This document shows positions 50,901-59,025 of a stretch of DNA of 64,000 bases, piece after piece. The DNA comes from Heliocidaris tuberculata (Eukaryota > Echinodermata > Echinoidea > Camarodonta > Echinometridae): positions 11,464,468 through 11,528,467 of the forward strand of contig CM046847.1 in assembly GCA_025618425.1 (NCBI GenBank), in the 5' to 3' direction. Made by a program: the position numbers and the translations under genes. Position 1 is the first letter of the stretch; each line of letters opens with the position of its first letter. Below the pieces are notes generated by a model that did no database searches, was not told the DNA's origin, and was given only the letters and a program-made list of their open reading frames with translations.

Positions 50901-53900
50901 ATTGATATAGTCTTCAACAGTTTTAAAATCACTTTTGAGTTTTCATTTTATAATCGCAGTGGTAATGAACAATGTATTGGGTGTGTGTGAAGTTTGAACT
51001 AATAGCACAGTGTGTAGTATTAATGAAATTGTACTTTTTAATATTCATGCATGCACATTTATTCATATTAATATTTCTAGAACACATTGTACATATATCT
51101 TTGCTTTTTCATTGTACATTTTAAACTCTTTGATGGGCCAATAAAAGAAGAAAAAGAATGAGCCATTACTAACCATTCTTCCAGTTACCTAATTTTCTGT
51201 TTCCATCAGTATGTGTATCTAATGATCCATCCTGTCATACTATTTGCATGACCCCCCCCCCCCAATATTTAAAGCAGAGCTTTGTGGAATAGTCATAATT
51301 GTTCCATCTTCTTGATTCTGCAGTGTCTTTAATACTATGTTTTCCTTGATTATTGTACCAACATCTGAAATTTTGTTTCTGAAAGTAAAACTACTGATTG
51401 AAGATTAAAAATATTATTACAACATGTGCAATATGAACAATCAATACTAGTTTTCAGTGACATTTCACTTACAAAATCAGTATTTCTTACCCCCTTCCCC
51501 CCCCCCCCCCTCTTCTAAATTTAATAAGATATCTTCTTCCTAAACTTTTGCCTGTTATGAAAAATTGAATTTTATAATGAAGGAAGTCTACAGTTTTGTC
51601 TCTGATTGACAATTTATATAAACATCCTGCCATTTGTCAGCTATCTTCATTTTTTAGTTGGGGGGGGGGGGGGGGGAATGTCTCACTGAGACCTGTACGG
51701 CATCTGCATCCATGAAAACGAGTAAAAAGTGTTGTTTTTTTGCCACCAGACTGGTAACATGGGGATCTCGTTGAGGGTATTAAAAACAGGAAAATTCTGA
51801 AAAAAGGGTATCAAAGTCACTAGTAGTGATGAGAAAAGCTCCTCGAAAGGGTTAAGAAATTGGACAGTACCATTTGGGAGCCGGTCAGGAGCAGCGCATC
51901 TGAAAATCTTCCTGTGGATATTTTTTCATGAATCAAAAGAGTTTCTTTCCTATCTTTCAATGAAAACATCATTCTGTAATGTGTTTCATAGTAAATATTT
52001 TGTCTTTAACTCTTCCTTTTTGGCCAAAAAAGGGCCAAGAAGAACCAATCCTCGAATAGGGCGTACAATACTATGTAAACTCTTTAAAATCCCTGTTAAG
52101 GATCTGCAATTCAGAAATTTTTAGCGGGTTTCCCTGAATAGGGTATCAAAAACCTCTCGACTTAAACTTTAGGGTGCTTTTCAGAAAGTCATGGACGCGG
52201 ATGCCATGCAGGCTTCAATGAGACATAACCCCCCCGGGCTAGTTAATAATAGGCCTTATGGCAGATTAGCCCTGTGCTAAACAAGTTATCCAACAAATTG
52301 CCTCTGCAATCCATTGTTTCTATCACAAGTCTTAATTTGTTATTATTTTTGTCTATTTTTCCAGATGGCTTTGGGAGATGAAGACGACGAAGATGATGAG
52401 TAAGTAGTAAAGTCATTGTTATTCATCAAAAAATTCATATGGAAAAGGGCATCACTATAGGGAAGGTGTGCCTCTGCCTCTCTCTCTCTTTCTCTTTTTC
52501 TTCAAATTTCTGTCAGCAATTTACAATTATAAGGAAATTTCTAATATTTCAAAATATTATGAAACATCATTTTTTGTTTTGTTGATCAGTTACATAATTT
52601 TTGAGCAAACTTGTCAGAAATCACTCTGCCATCCCTCCTCCCCATTCACAGTGTTCTAGCAATGCCCCTGCGCTTACAATATTTGCCCCTGATGTGTGCA
52701 GTAATGTTCGATACATGTAAAAATAGACTCGCCCGAAATCTGGTTTGATTTTCGAACTGGCGCACTTCAGTTTGATGAAGATGTTATTTGGCAGTTCCCA
52801 GACGTAAATAATCTTAAGTTGATGGATACATGTGTGGAAAGCCTAACAAACAACATGCTAGGCTACTCCAAACTGTATTTGGAAAGAGACCTGTTTACTA
52901 CTAGATTGGAATGTCGATGCATCTGCACTTCCAACATAGTGACATTAAAGTGAAGGTTGAGTTCTGGGAAAGGTGAAAAATAATTTGTGAGCTTTCTCAT
53001 TCCTTTTATGTCAGTTGGGAAGAACATCATAGTAGAAATGTCTCCTGTGAAGGATTTCTCGACAAATGCCCTTATATTTGAAATGTGATGAAAAATAGCT
53101 GAAGTGTTCAGGCTGAACATTCATGCCACATCTGTGTGCAGTCCCGTATACCCATTTCTGTGTGCAGTGCATGAGCTTTTGAGCGACTTTGGGTTGATTT
53201 TTTTATCACTCTGATGATTCCAAAACCTCACAGTATACACCAATCCTTATATGGACATGATCAACCTTTCCCAATTTCAGACAGTTTCTTTCGCGATGTA
53301 GTTGCATGACCAGGGGTGGGGGGGGGGGGGGGGTTCATCACATGTCTTGTCTGTGATTTTTACCAACAAATTTGCTTTCAGCCAATCAGATGCAAGGATT
53401 TCAGTAGCTTATAACAGTTTTTGCAACTTGTCATTGATGACAAGTTTTATGAAACAGGGCCCAGAACTCAACTCTATCTTTAAACTTTGTTCAGCCCCTC
53501 AAAACAATTGATCATGTTTTGTTATTTGAGAAAGCTTATATTTTTCATGTGCTCATACAAAGTGATGCTTTAGCTGTCCATAGCTGTCATGAGGTGCTGC
53601 ATATCCCTTTTATACAATAACTGTATTCTTTAATGGATTTATTTTAAATTTATTGTGGAGATGCATCATGGGAATAATAAAAATCTTTTGTTTGGGGTTT
53701 GGCATCCCTAGCGTTTTGCATAAAATAGACTTTAAAGGGAAATCCAACCTTAATAGCAAGTTGCTTTGAAAGAAAGAGGAAAAATCAGAGAAGTAGATTG
53801 GTGAAAGTTTGAACGAAATCGGACAAGTAATAAGAAAGTTATGATTTTTTGAAAGTTGTAATCACTATACAACATATGGGAATTTCAAATTGGCCGAATA

Positions 53901-56900
53901 GGTAATGTCACTATGATGTAGCTGTGGACAACTCCCCCATTCGCTCTAACACACAAAATGACTAAAATGTCACTTTTTTTCAAAATGCATTACTCAGTAG
54001 GATCTTTTCCTTCATGAGGACCTATAACAATATGCTATCTCCAATATATTTTGAGTGCTGCCCCGAGGGTAAAGGCACCTCAAAGAAAACCGCAAATTAA
54101 TGATATTTTTGTGTACGACAAATGGGAGAGTTGTCCACAAAAATGTCACAATCGACTCACCAAATTGCCAATTTGAGATTCGCATAGATGTAGTGATCTC
54201 ATTTTTCAAACATCCATAACTTTCTTAGTCCTTGTCCGATTTCTTTCAAACTTTCACCATTCTGTTTTTCTTATTTTTCTGCTTTCATACAAATCATCTT
54301 ATTACCAAGGTTGGATCGCCCTTTAAATGAAGAAAAAATGAAAAAATGAAAAAATGAAAACAAATACAGAACCACATAATTGGTATTTTACCTTGAAAAC
54401 AAAAAAATCCAGCAGTGTATATACCTCCCCCCTAAAATATTGTTGAGACAGCTTCTTTTTTTTGTTATGGTTCTTAATGAGGGAATCCTCATGACATCTC
54501 TGACCAATATATGCTACCAATTTTAATAGTTCAGGTAACAAAAAATTTAATTGCATCAAATAAATTATTTTCTTTATTGAAATTATACTAAATAGTTAGA
54601 ACTAGTCAACATACATGTAGTTTATTTTGAAACTAAGACTTATTTTTGACCAGAAAATCATTATTGAAGCTCTCGGGCAAATAATGAAAAGATAAAAAAT
54701 GGTTATTCATTATCTGAAGTCAGTGTACTAATGATGTGAGCTGACTACTGGGGGGCATTTCATCAGGTGTCTTGTTGGTAATTTTTAAAGGCATTGATTA
54801 ACTATGCCCAGGATTGAAAAAAAAAATCACTGTTCCAGCTAATGCTGTAATCATAATTGCAAACCTTTAGCTCAGACATGAATCGCCTGAGTTTTATAAG
54901 CTGATTGGTCGTTTATATATCAAGATATTTACGATTGAACATTGATGTCGGGATAGAGTACCACCGAACCCTAAAGAACTCTTACGGTTGGCATACCTCG
55001 CTCTATCACAGAATACCGTACGGGCTGGAAACCCGCTCTGAAATCGCCAAGCGCTGGTGCTTGGTTTTTGTGACTGCAGCGCAGCGAAGAAGCCGAGCGA
55101 CTTGCGCTAGCGATTGATCGCGATTTTCTCTTTTTTAGGATAGTAAACGGGTTCCATTTTCTCTCATACTTTCACATATCCTTAATTATATATGTAGTTA
55201 GAGGACTGCACACAATTCACTGGCATTTGAGCTGATTTTACAATTTTTCACAAAGTTAATCAAACACTTTAAAGACAAATTTACTCTCAGCCAATCAGAT
55301 GCAAGGATTTCAGTAGCTTATAACAGTTATTGGAACTTGTCATTGATGACAAATTTTATGAAACAGGGCCCTGTTCTGTGAGTCTTTAACCCATCACCGA
55401 CAAATTTCCATATTTTGTGGTCGTCTCCATGATTTCATTTATTATTCCGAGTCTTGCGAAAATAAAACAAGTGCATGAGCAGAAAGAACAAAATTTGCTG
55501 CACAACATTTGCCCAACTTTTTGTTGTGTAACTGCACATAATCTGATGCCAGAAATTATTCATAAGAAAATAAACATTTAGATGCGTAAATTGGCAACAC
55601 ATTGAAAATCTATAAATCACTGTTCACCCATTACTTGCAAAGTGAATCCATAAGGGAAAAATATCAGTTTTTCCAATTTAAAGAAGAAAACCTGATTTAT
55701 TCAGCCCTACAAAAAACAAAAAAACAAAAACATAAACACAAAAACATACCAAACAGACAAACTGAAACTAAGACCCTGACCTTGATCAGTTGAAAAGAGA
55801 GTTCATGCATCTTCTATCTGACATCAGAGCCTTGCCCTGTAGATTCTGATGTTGTGAATCATTGTTATCGGTTGAGAAGCTGATTTGACGCAGGAAATCA
55901 TTCTTGTACGTCTGCCCTCTATCTCGTCTTTATGAGACACTTCCTATCCTCCATTGGGGTCTGTTTTCCATTCCGCGCCAGATCCCATCGATTAAAAGTG
56001 CATGGCTGCGTCTGTCATTGATTAAGACCAGTTTTTATCTGTCCTGTTGTGTGAGCGGACAGCAGGGGGAGCTGTCCGGAAAAGATGACACAAATTATGA
56101 CATGGTCTTGATCCCGGGTGCACATCCTTGTTGCAACGGTTTTGAAACCGCGCTGGAAGTTTGGCTTGCGAAGAGTGATGCCATCGTTGGAGAAGTGAGA
56201 GGGGAGATGCGTTTGGATGCCGTCGAAATTGACGCCACATTCCTCGGGCTGTTGTGATACGAATCAAGGAAAATTTGTTTACAATGGATTCGTTGAAGGA
56301 TGAGGTGGCGGAGATGACTGTAGGATCACCGAGAGTTTTGACCTTTTCATTCAGAGGGAAAGTGAGAATTATTTGTAATGAAAGAGGATGGAAGGATTAG
56401 AATGAAATACTCAAAAACTGTCAATTTAAAGGTGTCTTGTCTGCTACAAATTTGTGGTCATGAAGTTGAACAAATCACAGGTTGTTTCCACTGTTTGTCT
56501 TTTGAAGATTTCATGAAGTTGGGAATCAGTTAGTAAACCTTTGATAGTGAAGGAGAAAAGTGAAAAGAACATGAAGGCTGTTTTATGCAGTCTGTATAAA
56601 GAATAAACAAAAACTTTCCGAAGCATTCCTGAACAAAGATAGAACATGGTGGTTTCGTTTTATTATTTTACACTGGTATTTTGCATTGTCATGATCCACA
56701 GCAAATTTGAAGATAATCAATTATGAAGTTGTCTTGATAAATGCTCCTTGAAAATATATGCACCAGTGTATCACAATAACTACATATTCTGTATTTTGTG
56801 CTTGTGGTCTTTTTATCAGTAGTATAAAGTAGGGCTCCACCAACTTTTTTTCACAGGAGGATCAAATTGAATTTTTTAGAGTATAGAAATCTGGGCCCAT

Positions 56901-58097
56901 GTGCTCTAGATGCCTCTTAGTATTGATCCCTGCATTGTGGAATTTGTGAATGGTTTGTTCTCTCCATCAATTATTTGATGATGAACAGACAATTTATGGT
57001 CTTTAATGGAAAAGGGCAGAGGATTTTCTTGATTTGTGGTGCCAGGATGGGGAAGCGTGATCTCTTTTCGCCCAAGTTGTGCAAGTTCGTCTCATTCTTA
57101 ATTCAATAAATTAAATTAGGACCACCCAGCCTTTGATGTGTCTTGTATCCCCATCAGGAATGGCATTTAAAGCAGTTTCTTCGGAACAAAAATTTGAATA
57201 ATGAGTTGCTCATGTAAAACGTACAAGGACGACTACCCTTCAGACTGTCACACCCTGGACAATTTTCACTTCAGACAACTAACTACCTCTAACCCTTTTC
57301 TGACTTGTTAATGGTAATGCAGTATGTTAGATTAAGCTAAAAGTGTAAAAGGATTTCCAGGGTTTAGTTCGTTTGGTTTTATTTTCCACATAAAAAAAAT
57401 CAAAGACATTCCTATAAATATATACTTAAGTATACAAAATTAAGAATAAAAAATGGTTTGATTGCTTCAGTAAAGGCCATTTCAAAAATGGCTTTGGTTC
57501 TCCTTAGAGGTCCACTAGAAAAAAATTGGTTTAGCATATCTGAATATGATGCAAAGGAAAAATTGTAATGTGTACAATATCTACTACCCTCTGTATGTTA
57601 CTCTTGATTAAGAAAGTATCTCAAAGATAGTCGATATGCAGTTATGGTACTTTTCTTTTTTCTGCTTCTTTGACAGACGTAATGAGTTTCTTGAAAAGTA
57701 TCACAAAGATAGTCGATATGCGGGTATGGTACTTTTTTCTGCTTCTTTGACAGACGTAATGAGTTTCTTGACATATTTTCCAAAACTTGTAGGCATGGCA
57801 GCAAATATTCTCCCGTCTAGTGTCCATACTGCGGTTCTTTTCTTGATTTCCTTGCCGGCTGCTTAAAATATTGTATAGTTTATTACAGTAAGGTCCATGG
57901 AGATCGACTTGGTGGTGTTTTTCAGGTTTCTTTGATTGTGCCTGATGTTGATGAAGTGGTCCTTCCCGCACACCTGTCAATTCCAGATGATGTGATCTTT
58001 AGACTGTCCACGCCAAGAGAAACACATTTGCATCCAAATCTATGAACTTGGCTGACACCTTGGTATTCCGTGCTAATGGTGTTTGCTTATGTGATGA

Positions 58098-58128
<31 letters not shown>

Positions 58129-58315
58129 GGTGATGATGATGATGATGATGATGATGATGACAATGATGACGATGACAACGATGATGATGATGTTTTCTTC
58201 TATTCCATACAGTGAGGAAGATGATGAGGATGATGAAGGCATGGATGATGAGGAAGATGAGGATGACGAGGAGGAGGAAGAATCATCACCAGAGAAGCCA
58301 ACAAAGAAAGCAAAG
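27364..58315 (+). CDS. Nucleoplasmin-family protein, mitotic apparatus p62-like, 3' end missing
   Basis: Coding parts join as 27364-27385, 34272-34387, 35637-35759, 44159-44249, 45280-45443, 46632-46796, 47909-48010, 50343-50531, 52365-52399 and 58213-58315. All junctions are GT-AG and in frame, giving 370 residues. The start MAKEYFWG is in a strong context (GCCATGG). Residues 1-117 form a nucleoplasmin core, closing with GSGPVFLSGQH, the family signature. Residues 118-370 are long Asp/Glu tracts separated by Lys-rich islands that look like nuclear localisation signals. This layout matches echinoid p62, a nuclear protein that associates with the mitotic apparatus and is needed for mitotic progression; nucleoplasmins are histone chaperones. 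The last exon ends in a donor (KPTKKAK|GTAAGG) and no stop was found before 64000, so the C-terminus is outside the window. Compared with FKBP39- or nucleolin-type acidic proteins, the core makes nucleoplasmin the better call. Confidence 0.93.
27666..30290. mobile_element. 2.6-kb non-autonomous DNA transposon with GTCCGTCCGTGAC repeats
   Basis: Terminal inverted repeats GAGCCTGATCAGTTA (27666-27680) and TAACCGATCAGGCTC (30276-30290) match at 14 of 15 bases. TGTG directly flanks both ends, a likely 4-bp target duplication. Inside, the 13-mer GTCCGTCCGTGAC occurs exactly eight times: + strand at 28032, 29855, 29877, 29898, 30086 and 30263; - strand at 28199 and 28221. A variant lies at 27844. 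The last copy abuts the right terminal repeat. This is the layout of subterminal transposase-binding repeats. No long ORF is present, so it is non-autonomous. The superfamily is not assigned. Confidence 0.78.
28335..28528. mobile_element. TACAGTGAAACCTG-type MITE nested in the transposon
   Basis: The left end TACAGTGAAACCTGTCTATA and the right end (complement of TACAGTCCAACCTGC) are inverted repeats. GGTCTTTA words recur inside. TA at the borders suggests a TA target site, as for Tc1/mariner-type elements. Because it lies inside the 27666-30290 element it inserted later. Confidence 0.82.
30329..30863. mobile_element. Foldback element with 229-bp arms, Mutator-like
   Basis: Arms 30329-30557 and 30604-30863 are colinear complements once a 31-bp insertion in the right arm is removed; I count three mismatches, all transitions. 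The ends are TAACTCCAGG and CCTGGAG...TTA. A perfect 9-bp direct repeat ATGTCTCTG flanks it (30320-30328 and 30864-30872). Very long terminal repeats plus a 9-bp target duplication are typical of Mutator-like elements. The 46-nt loop is CpG-rich (GCGCATGCGC). Confidence 0.88.
30824..30860. repeat. Nested micro-palindrome with CCTGGAG duplication
   Basis: GAGCTCGAACGC-TAC-GCGTTCGAGCTC is a perfect 12-bp-arm hairpin flanked on both sides by CCTGGAG. It is absent from the matching place in the left arm of the foldback, so it was added after that element formed. Confidence 0.85.
31233..31273. repeat. Perfect 12-bp stem hairpin
   Basis: ATCGCGCACACG (31233-31244) and CGTGTGCGCGAT (31262-31273) are perfect complements around a 17-nt loop whose edges can extend the stem (TAAAA against TTTTC). 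It is CpG-rich compared with its surroundings. The function is unknown. Confidence 0.85.
31891..32556. mobile_element. hAT-like element carrying a tandem array
   Basis: The ends CAGGGCTGTCAACTTTGGGG and GGGAGGGTTGACAGCCCTG are inverted repeats. GGGAG-rich words follow at both sides. The middle is a tandem array of about six 71-81-bp units (31963-32380). No intact 8-bp target duplication is visible. No transposase is encoded. Confidence 0.72.
31963..32380 (+). repeat. Six-unit tandem repeat with poly-A segments
   Basis: Each unit contains TTTTGGGGTCTCTTTTGAAG, AAAAATCTCTGACA(A/T)GC, an A-rich run and GGTCCTCAGCAT. Length differences between units are almost entirely in the A-rich run. Minus-strand reading frames across it only reflect the repeat. 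Confidence 0.92.
33828..34153 (+). repeat. Expanded MITE: about four 56-bp CGATTGAT units
   Basis: CTTAAGACACGATTGAT...AATTAATCGCAACT units repeat with a spacing of about 56 bp (near 33909, 33963 and 34019, with diverged copies on each side). The outer edge TCTATAAGACGGGACC matches the ends of the elements at 22066 and 58870, so this is a family member whose interior was tandemly amplified. It ends about 120 bp before exon 2. Confidence 0.8.
34272..34387 (+). CDS. p62-like exon 2
   Basis: A 116-nt exon between acceptor GAATTAG and donor GTACAG. It encodes residues 8-46: GATLSKDKKTFKWDPESDYL, an acidic insert DDEEDDDDD, and SHFLFLKQ. It forms the first strands of the nucleoplasmin core; the acidic insert sits in an early loop of the core (compare the A1 tract of the family). 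Confidence 0.93.
34388..35636 (+). other. p62-like intron 2 (1.2 kb)
   Basis: A GT microsatellite at about 34636-34662 and unique sequence. No gene or mobile element was recognised. Confidence 0.8.
35637..35759 (+). CDS. p62-like exon 3
   Basis: A 123-nt, phase 0-0 exon between acceptor TTTACAG and donor GTAAGT. It encodes residues 47-87: AVLGADAEDDERNVIEVETV, NFDGDK, then PLFSLRLGLNES. The pattern N-(hydrophobic)-EVE...NF.G...PL..L is the central strand pair of nucleoplasmin cores. Confidence 0.95.
37580..38230. mobile_element. Diverged palindromic element with TGACGTCA
   Basis: ATGTGACGTCATACC...CAATCC.TCCTAAGCAGACG at 37630-37674 is complementary to the stretch 38141-38184 (CGTCTGCTTAGGCAGGATTG...GTGACGTCAC). 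The arms lie about 470 bp apart. The outer ends have decayed and are not defined. Confidence 0.55.
41160..41885 (+). repeat. 700-bp pyrimidine-rich tract
   Basis: Almost purely C and T on the + strand, made of TTTC, TCTC and TCTG units. Long reading frames here on both strands (Ser/Leu/Phe-rich on +, Lys/Arg/Glu-rich on -) are by-products of the composition. Confidence 0.92.
42316..42415 (+). repeat. GA-rich tract
   Basis: A poly-G run, then GAGA and GGGA units and GACA words. It is purine-rich on the + strand, the opposite strand bias to the tract at 41160-41885. Confidence 0.9.
43064..43111. repeat. (TA)n microsatellite
   Basis: About 24 uninterrupted TA units in intron 3 of the p62-like gene. 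Confidence 0.97.
44159..44249 (+). CDS. p62-like exon 4
   Basis: A 91-nt exon between acceptor CTTACAG and donor GTAAGG. It encodes residues 88-117 (TNLDIGLQPPVTFKLATGSG then PVFLSGQHAL) plus one base of Asp118. PPV.FKL..GSGPV.LSGQH is the diagnostic C-terminal signature of the nucleoplasmin core. Confidence 0.96.
44250..45279 (+). other. p62-like intron 4 (1.0 kb)
   Basis: AT-rich unique sequence. Nothing recognised. Confidence 0.8.
45280..45443 (+). CDS. p62-like exon 5
   Basis: A 164-nt exon between acceptor CCTTCCAG and donor GTAACA. It encodes residues 118-172. It starts DLQEDEEFGKDFQDSEAFEM, runs into a Glu tract (about 143-155), then a basic stretch KVKKVSTKGKDKK, a likely nuclear localisation signal. 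This is the first segment after the folded core. Confidence 0.94.
45444..46631 (+). other. p62-like intron 5 (1.2 kb)
   Basis: The last quarter is a complete MITE (46327-46604) ending 27 bp before the exon 6 acceptor. The rest is AT-rich unique sequence. Confidence 0.85.
46327..46604. mobile_element. CGCGAAAT-type MITE, complete, next to a splice acceptor
   Basis: The ends TACTGTATACGCCATATATT and the complement of TACTGTATAAGCCATAAATT give terminal repeats of about 28 bp over 278 bp. TCGCGA and CGCGAA words recur inside. Only TCTATTTCTTCTTGTCC and a T-run separate it from exon 6. A half copy is at 659-810. Confidence 0.88.
46632..46796 (+). CDS. p62-like exon 6
   Basis: A 165-nt, phase 0-0 exon between acceptor TTTAAAG and donor GTTAGT. 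It encodes residues 173-227: DVKAPKKGKGDELDD, an Asp/Glu tract of about 22 residues, then KPTNKGKKRPAPSAKGPAKK, a strong nuclear-localisation-type basic island. Its symmetric phase means skipping it would keep the frame. Confidence 0.93.
46797..47908 (+). other. p62-like intron 6 (1.1 kb)
   Basis: Unique AT-rich sequence with no gene. Retention would add about 20 residues before a stop at 46851. Confidence 0.8.
47909..48010 (+). CDS. p62-like exon 7 (poly-Asp)
   Basis: A 102-nt, phase 0-0 exon between acceptor TTTTCAAG and donor GTTTGT. It encodes residues 228-261: MSKPAF, then about 23 acidic residues mostly from GAT codons, then GIDWK. The GAT run is in effect a coding microsatellite, so its length may vary between alleles. 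The donor is weak. Confidence 0.88.
48011..50342 (+). other. p62-like intron 7 (2.3 kb)
   Basis: A CT-rich tract (49960-50262) lies 80 bp before exon 8. Elsewhere the sequence is unique and AT-rich, with no gene seen. Confidence 0.8.
49960..50262 (+). repeat. CT-rich tract before exon 8
   Basis: TTCTTC, CTCTCT and CCTTCCTTTC units on the + strand. Reading frames on both strands across it are composition artefacts. Confidence 0.9.
50343..50531 (+). CDS. p62-like exon 8
   Basis: A 189-nt, phase 0-0 exon between acceptor TTGCTAAG and donor GTTTAT. It encodes residues 262-324: VDKDGTSKKKVPNGSLENGH, then a long Asp/Glu region interrupted by FKVE and ATSGE. The donor is poor (GTTTAT). If it is not used, translation adds VYIPQ and stops at 50547-50549. 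Confidence 0.9.
50532..52364 (+). other. p62-like intron 8 (1.8 kb)
   Basis: Contains an AATAAA at 51140, poly-C runs near 51255 and 51495, and a poly-G run of about 17 near 51660. No exon was found. Confidence 0.8.
51140..51145 (+). terminator. Candidate intronic polyadenylation signal
   Basis: AATAAA in GGGCCAATAAAAGAAG, about 590 bp after the read-through stop of exon 8. With the weak exon 8 donor it could end a short p62 isoform. Use is speculative. Confidence 0.25.
52365..52399 (+). CDS. p62-like exon 9 (35-nt microexon)
   Basis: A short exon between acceptor TTTTTCCAG and donor GTAAGT. It encodes MALGDEDDEDD plus two bases of Asp336. Both splice sites are strong, and its phase (0 in, 2 out) joins perfectly to exon 10, which is the main reason to accept it. 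Confidence 0.85.
53370..53462 (+). mobile_element. Half copy of GTTTCATAAAAC MITE
   Basis: CAGCCAATCAGATGCAAGGA, CAGTAGCTTATAACAG and GACAAGTTTTATGAAACAGG end at GGGCCC. It matches the right half of the 22945-23091 family and is nearly identical in layout to 55276-55371. Confidence 0.75.
53732..54326 (-). mobile_element. TTAA palindromic MITE, family 2, second copy
   Basis: The ends TTAAAGGGAAATCCAACCTT and AAGGTTGGATCGCCCTTTAA are complementary. The reverse complement aligns end to end with 13549-14140, including CTCAAATTGGCAATTTGG and the CCCTCGG/CCGAGGG words near the centre. Confidence 0.88.
54925..55140 (+). other. GC-rich structured patch, possible RNA gene
   Basis: It stands out from the AT-rich intron and contains several hairpins: GATAGAG...CTCTATC (closing about 54951-55000), CCAAGC...GCTTGG (about 55048-55065) and GCGAT-TG-ATCGC (about 55109-55120). 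It ends at a TTTTTT run (about 55131), and a TATATAT lies upstream at 54914. These are the marks of a type-3 Pol III gene, but I cannot match it to any known RNA. It could equally be an old element or a conserved intronic element. Confidence 0.3.
55276..55371 (+). mobile_element. Half copy of GTTTCATAAAAC MITE
   Basis: CAGCCAATCAGATGCAAGGA ... GACAAATTTTATGAAACAGG ends at GGGCCC. It has the same extent as the copy at 53370, so the two half copies may come from one shortened source. Confidence 0.75.
57613..57771 (+). repeat. Tandem duplication, two ~80-bp units
   Basis: AAAGATAGTCGATATGC, TATGGTACTTTT, and GCTTCTTTGACAGACGTAAT then GAGTTTCTTGA occur at about 57613-57693 and again at 57694-57771. 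The copies differ by a few bases and a T-run length, so the event is fairly recent. It does not keep one reading frame. Confidence 0.88.
58098..58192 (+). repeat. GAT microsatellite in intron before exon 10
   Basis: Runs of GATGAT with GAC, GGT and AAT interruptions, ending 20 bp before the acceptor of exon 10. It resembles the coding GAT run of exon 7 but has no acceptor in front of it, so it is called intronic. Confidence 0.9.
58213..58315 (+). CDS. p62-like exon 10 (last in window)
   Basis: A 103-nt exon between acceptor CCATACAG and donor GTAAGG. It completes Asp336 and encodes residues 337-370: an Asp/Glu tract, then SSPEKPTKKAK. The protein must continue in an exon past 64000, expected to be basic as in p62. 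Confidence 0.92.
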
Positions 58316-58422
58316 GTAAGGCCTGTTATTCTGATATGATTACTAAATAGTAATCTCGCCTGTCTTTAAAGGCCATCAGTGGCATAGCTATGGGGTGGCA
58401 CATCCCCTTCCCCCCCCCCCCC

Positions 58423-58453
<31 letters not shown>

Positions 58454-58869
58454 CAGCAAAGAAAAAAACAAGATAAAGAAAGTGAGGGAAAAAGGAATAT
58501 TTTATGAAAATAAAATAATTTGCATTTCATGCATGACGTTAAAGGGTACCAATCACCAAAAAATATTTTGCTATGTATCTTAGAGGTTCCATGTCATTAT
58601 ACTAAGTTCTTTGAGGTTAATTTTATACTTTCTAGCAGTATATACATTATATTTTCAGGTGGTTGGTACACTTTAAGACTTGTGCCCCACTTTGATACCA
58701 TTGCCCCCCCCCCCCATCCCCCCATAGCTGGACCCATGCTGCTACTCTGAATGCCATCAAAGGAAACAAAGAAGTGCCCACTATAGGCCCGTAGCCTTTC
58801 AAGACGGGTTCTCCAGCCACCTCATGGAAGGAAGTAAAAGTGGCCACTTTTGACACGTGACCACTTTTA

Positions 58870-59025
58870 CAATAAAGGGTTCCTATCGATCAGGATTGAT
58901 GGCAAGTCCTCCAATCAATCGCAAACTGACAAACTCCACCCTCTTTCGTTCCGAGTTGCGATTGATATCAAGTTGTGATCAATTCGAATCAGTCTGCGTA
59001 TAACTGCGTATAAGAAGGGGCCCTG
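58870..59025 (+). mobile_element. CGATTGAT-family MITE relic
   Basis: CAATCAATCGCAAAC, GAGTTGCGATTGATATCAAG and a right end GTATAAGAAGGGGCCC relate it to the elements at 22066 and 33828. The left end is unclear. Confidence 0.5.

Larger units (their letters stand above)
52400..58212 (+). other. p62-like intron 9 (5.8 kb)
   Basis: Contains half copies of the GTTTCATAAAAC MITE (about 53370-53462 and 55276-55371), a family-2 palindrome (53732-54326), a GC-rich structured patch (54925-55140), a 117-codon open frame of unknown meaning (55904-56257), a tandem 80-bp duplication (57613-57771) and a GAT microsatellite just before exon 10. Confidence 0.8.

Noticed and set aside
57636..57866. 76-codon frame across the tandem duplication
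   Set aside because: The two repeat units are read in different frames, and no known domain is seen.
58098..58192. Intronic GAT repeat as an extra acidic exon
   Set aside because: No acceptor in front of it and no adequate donor behind it; exon 9 joins exon 10 in perfect phase without it.
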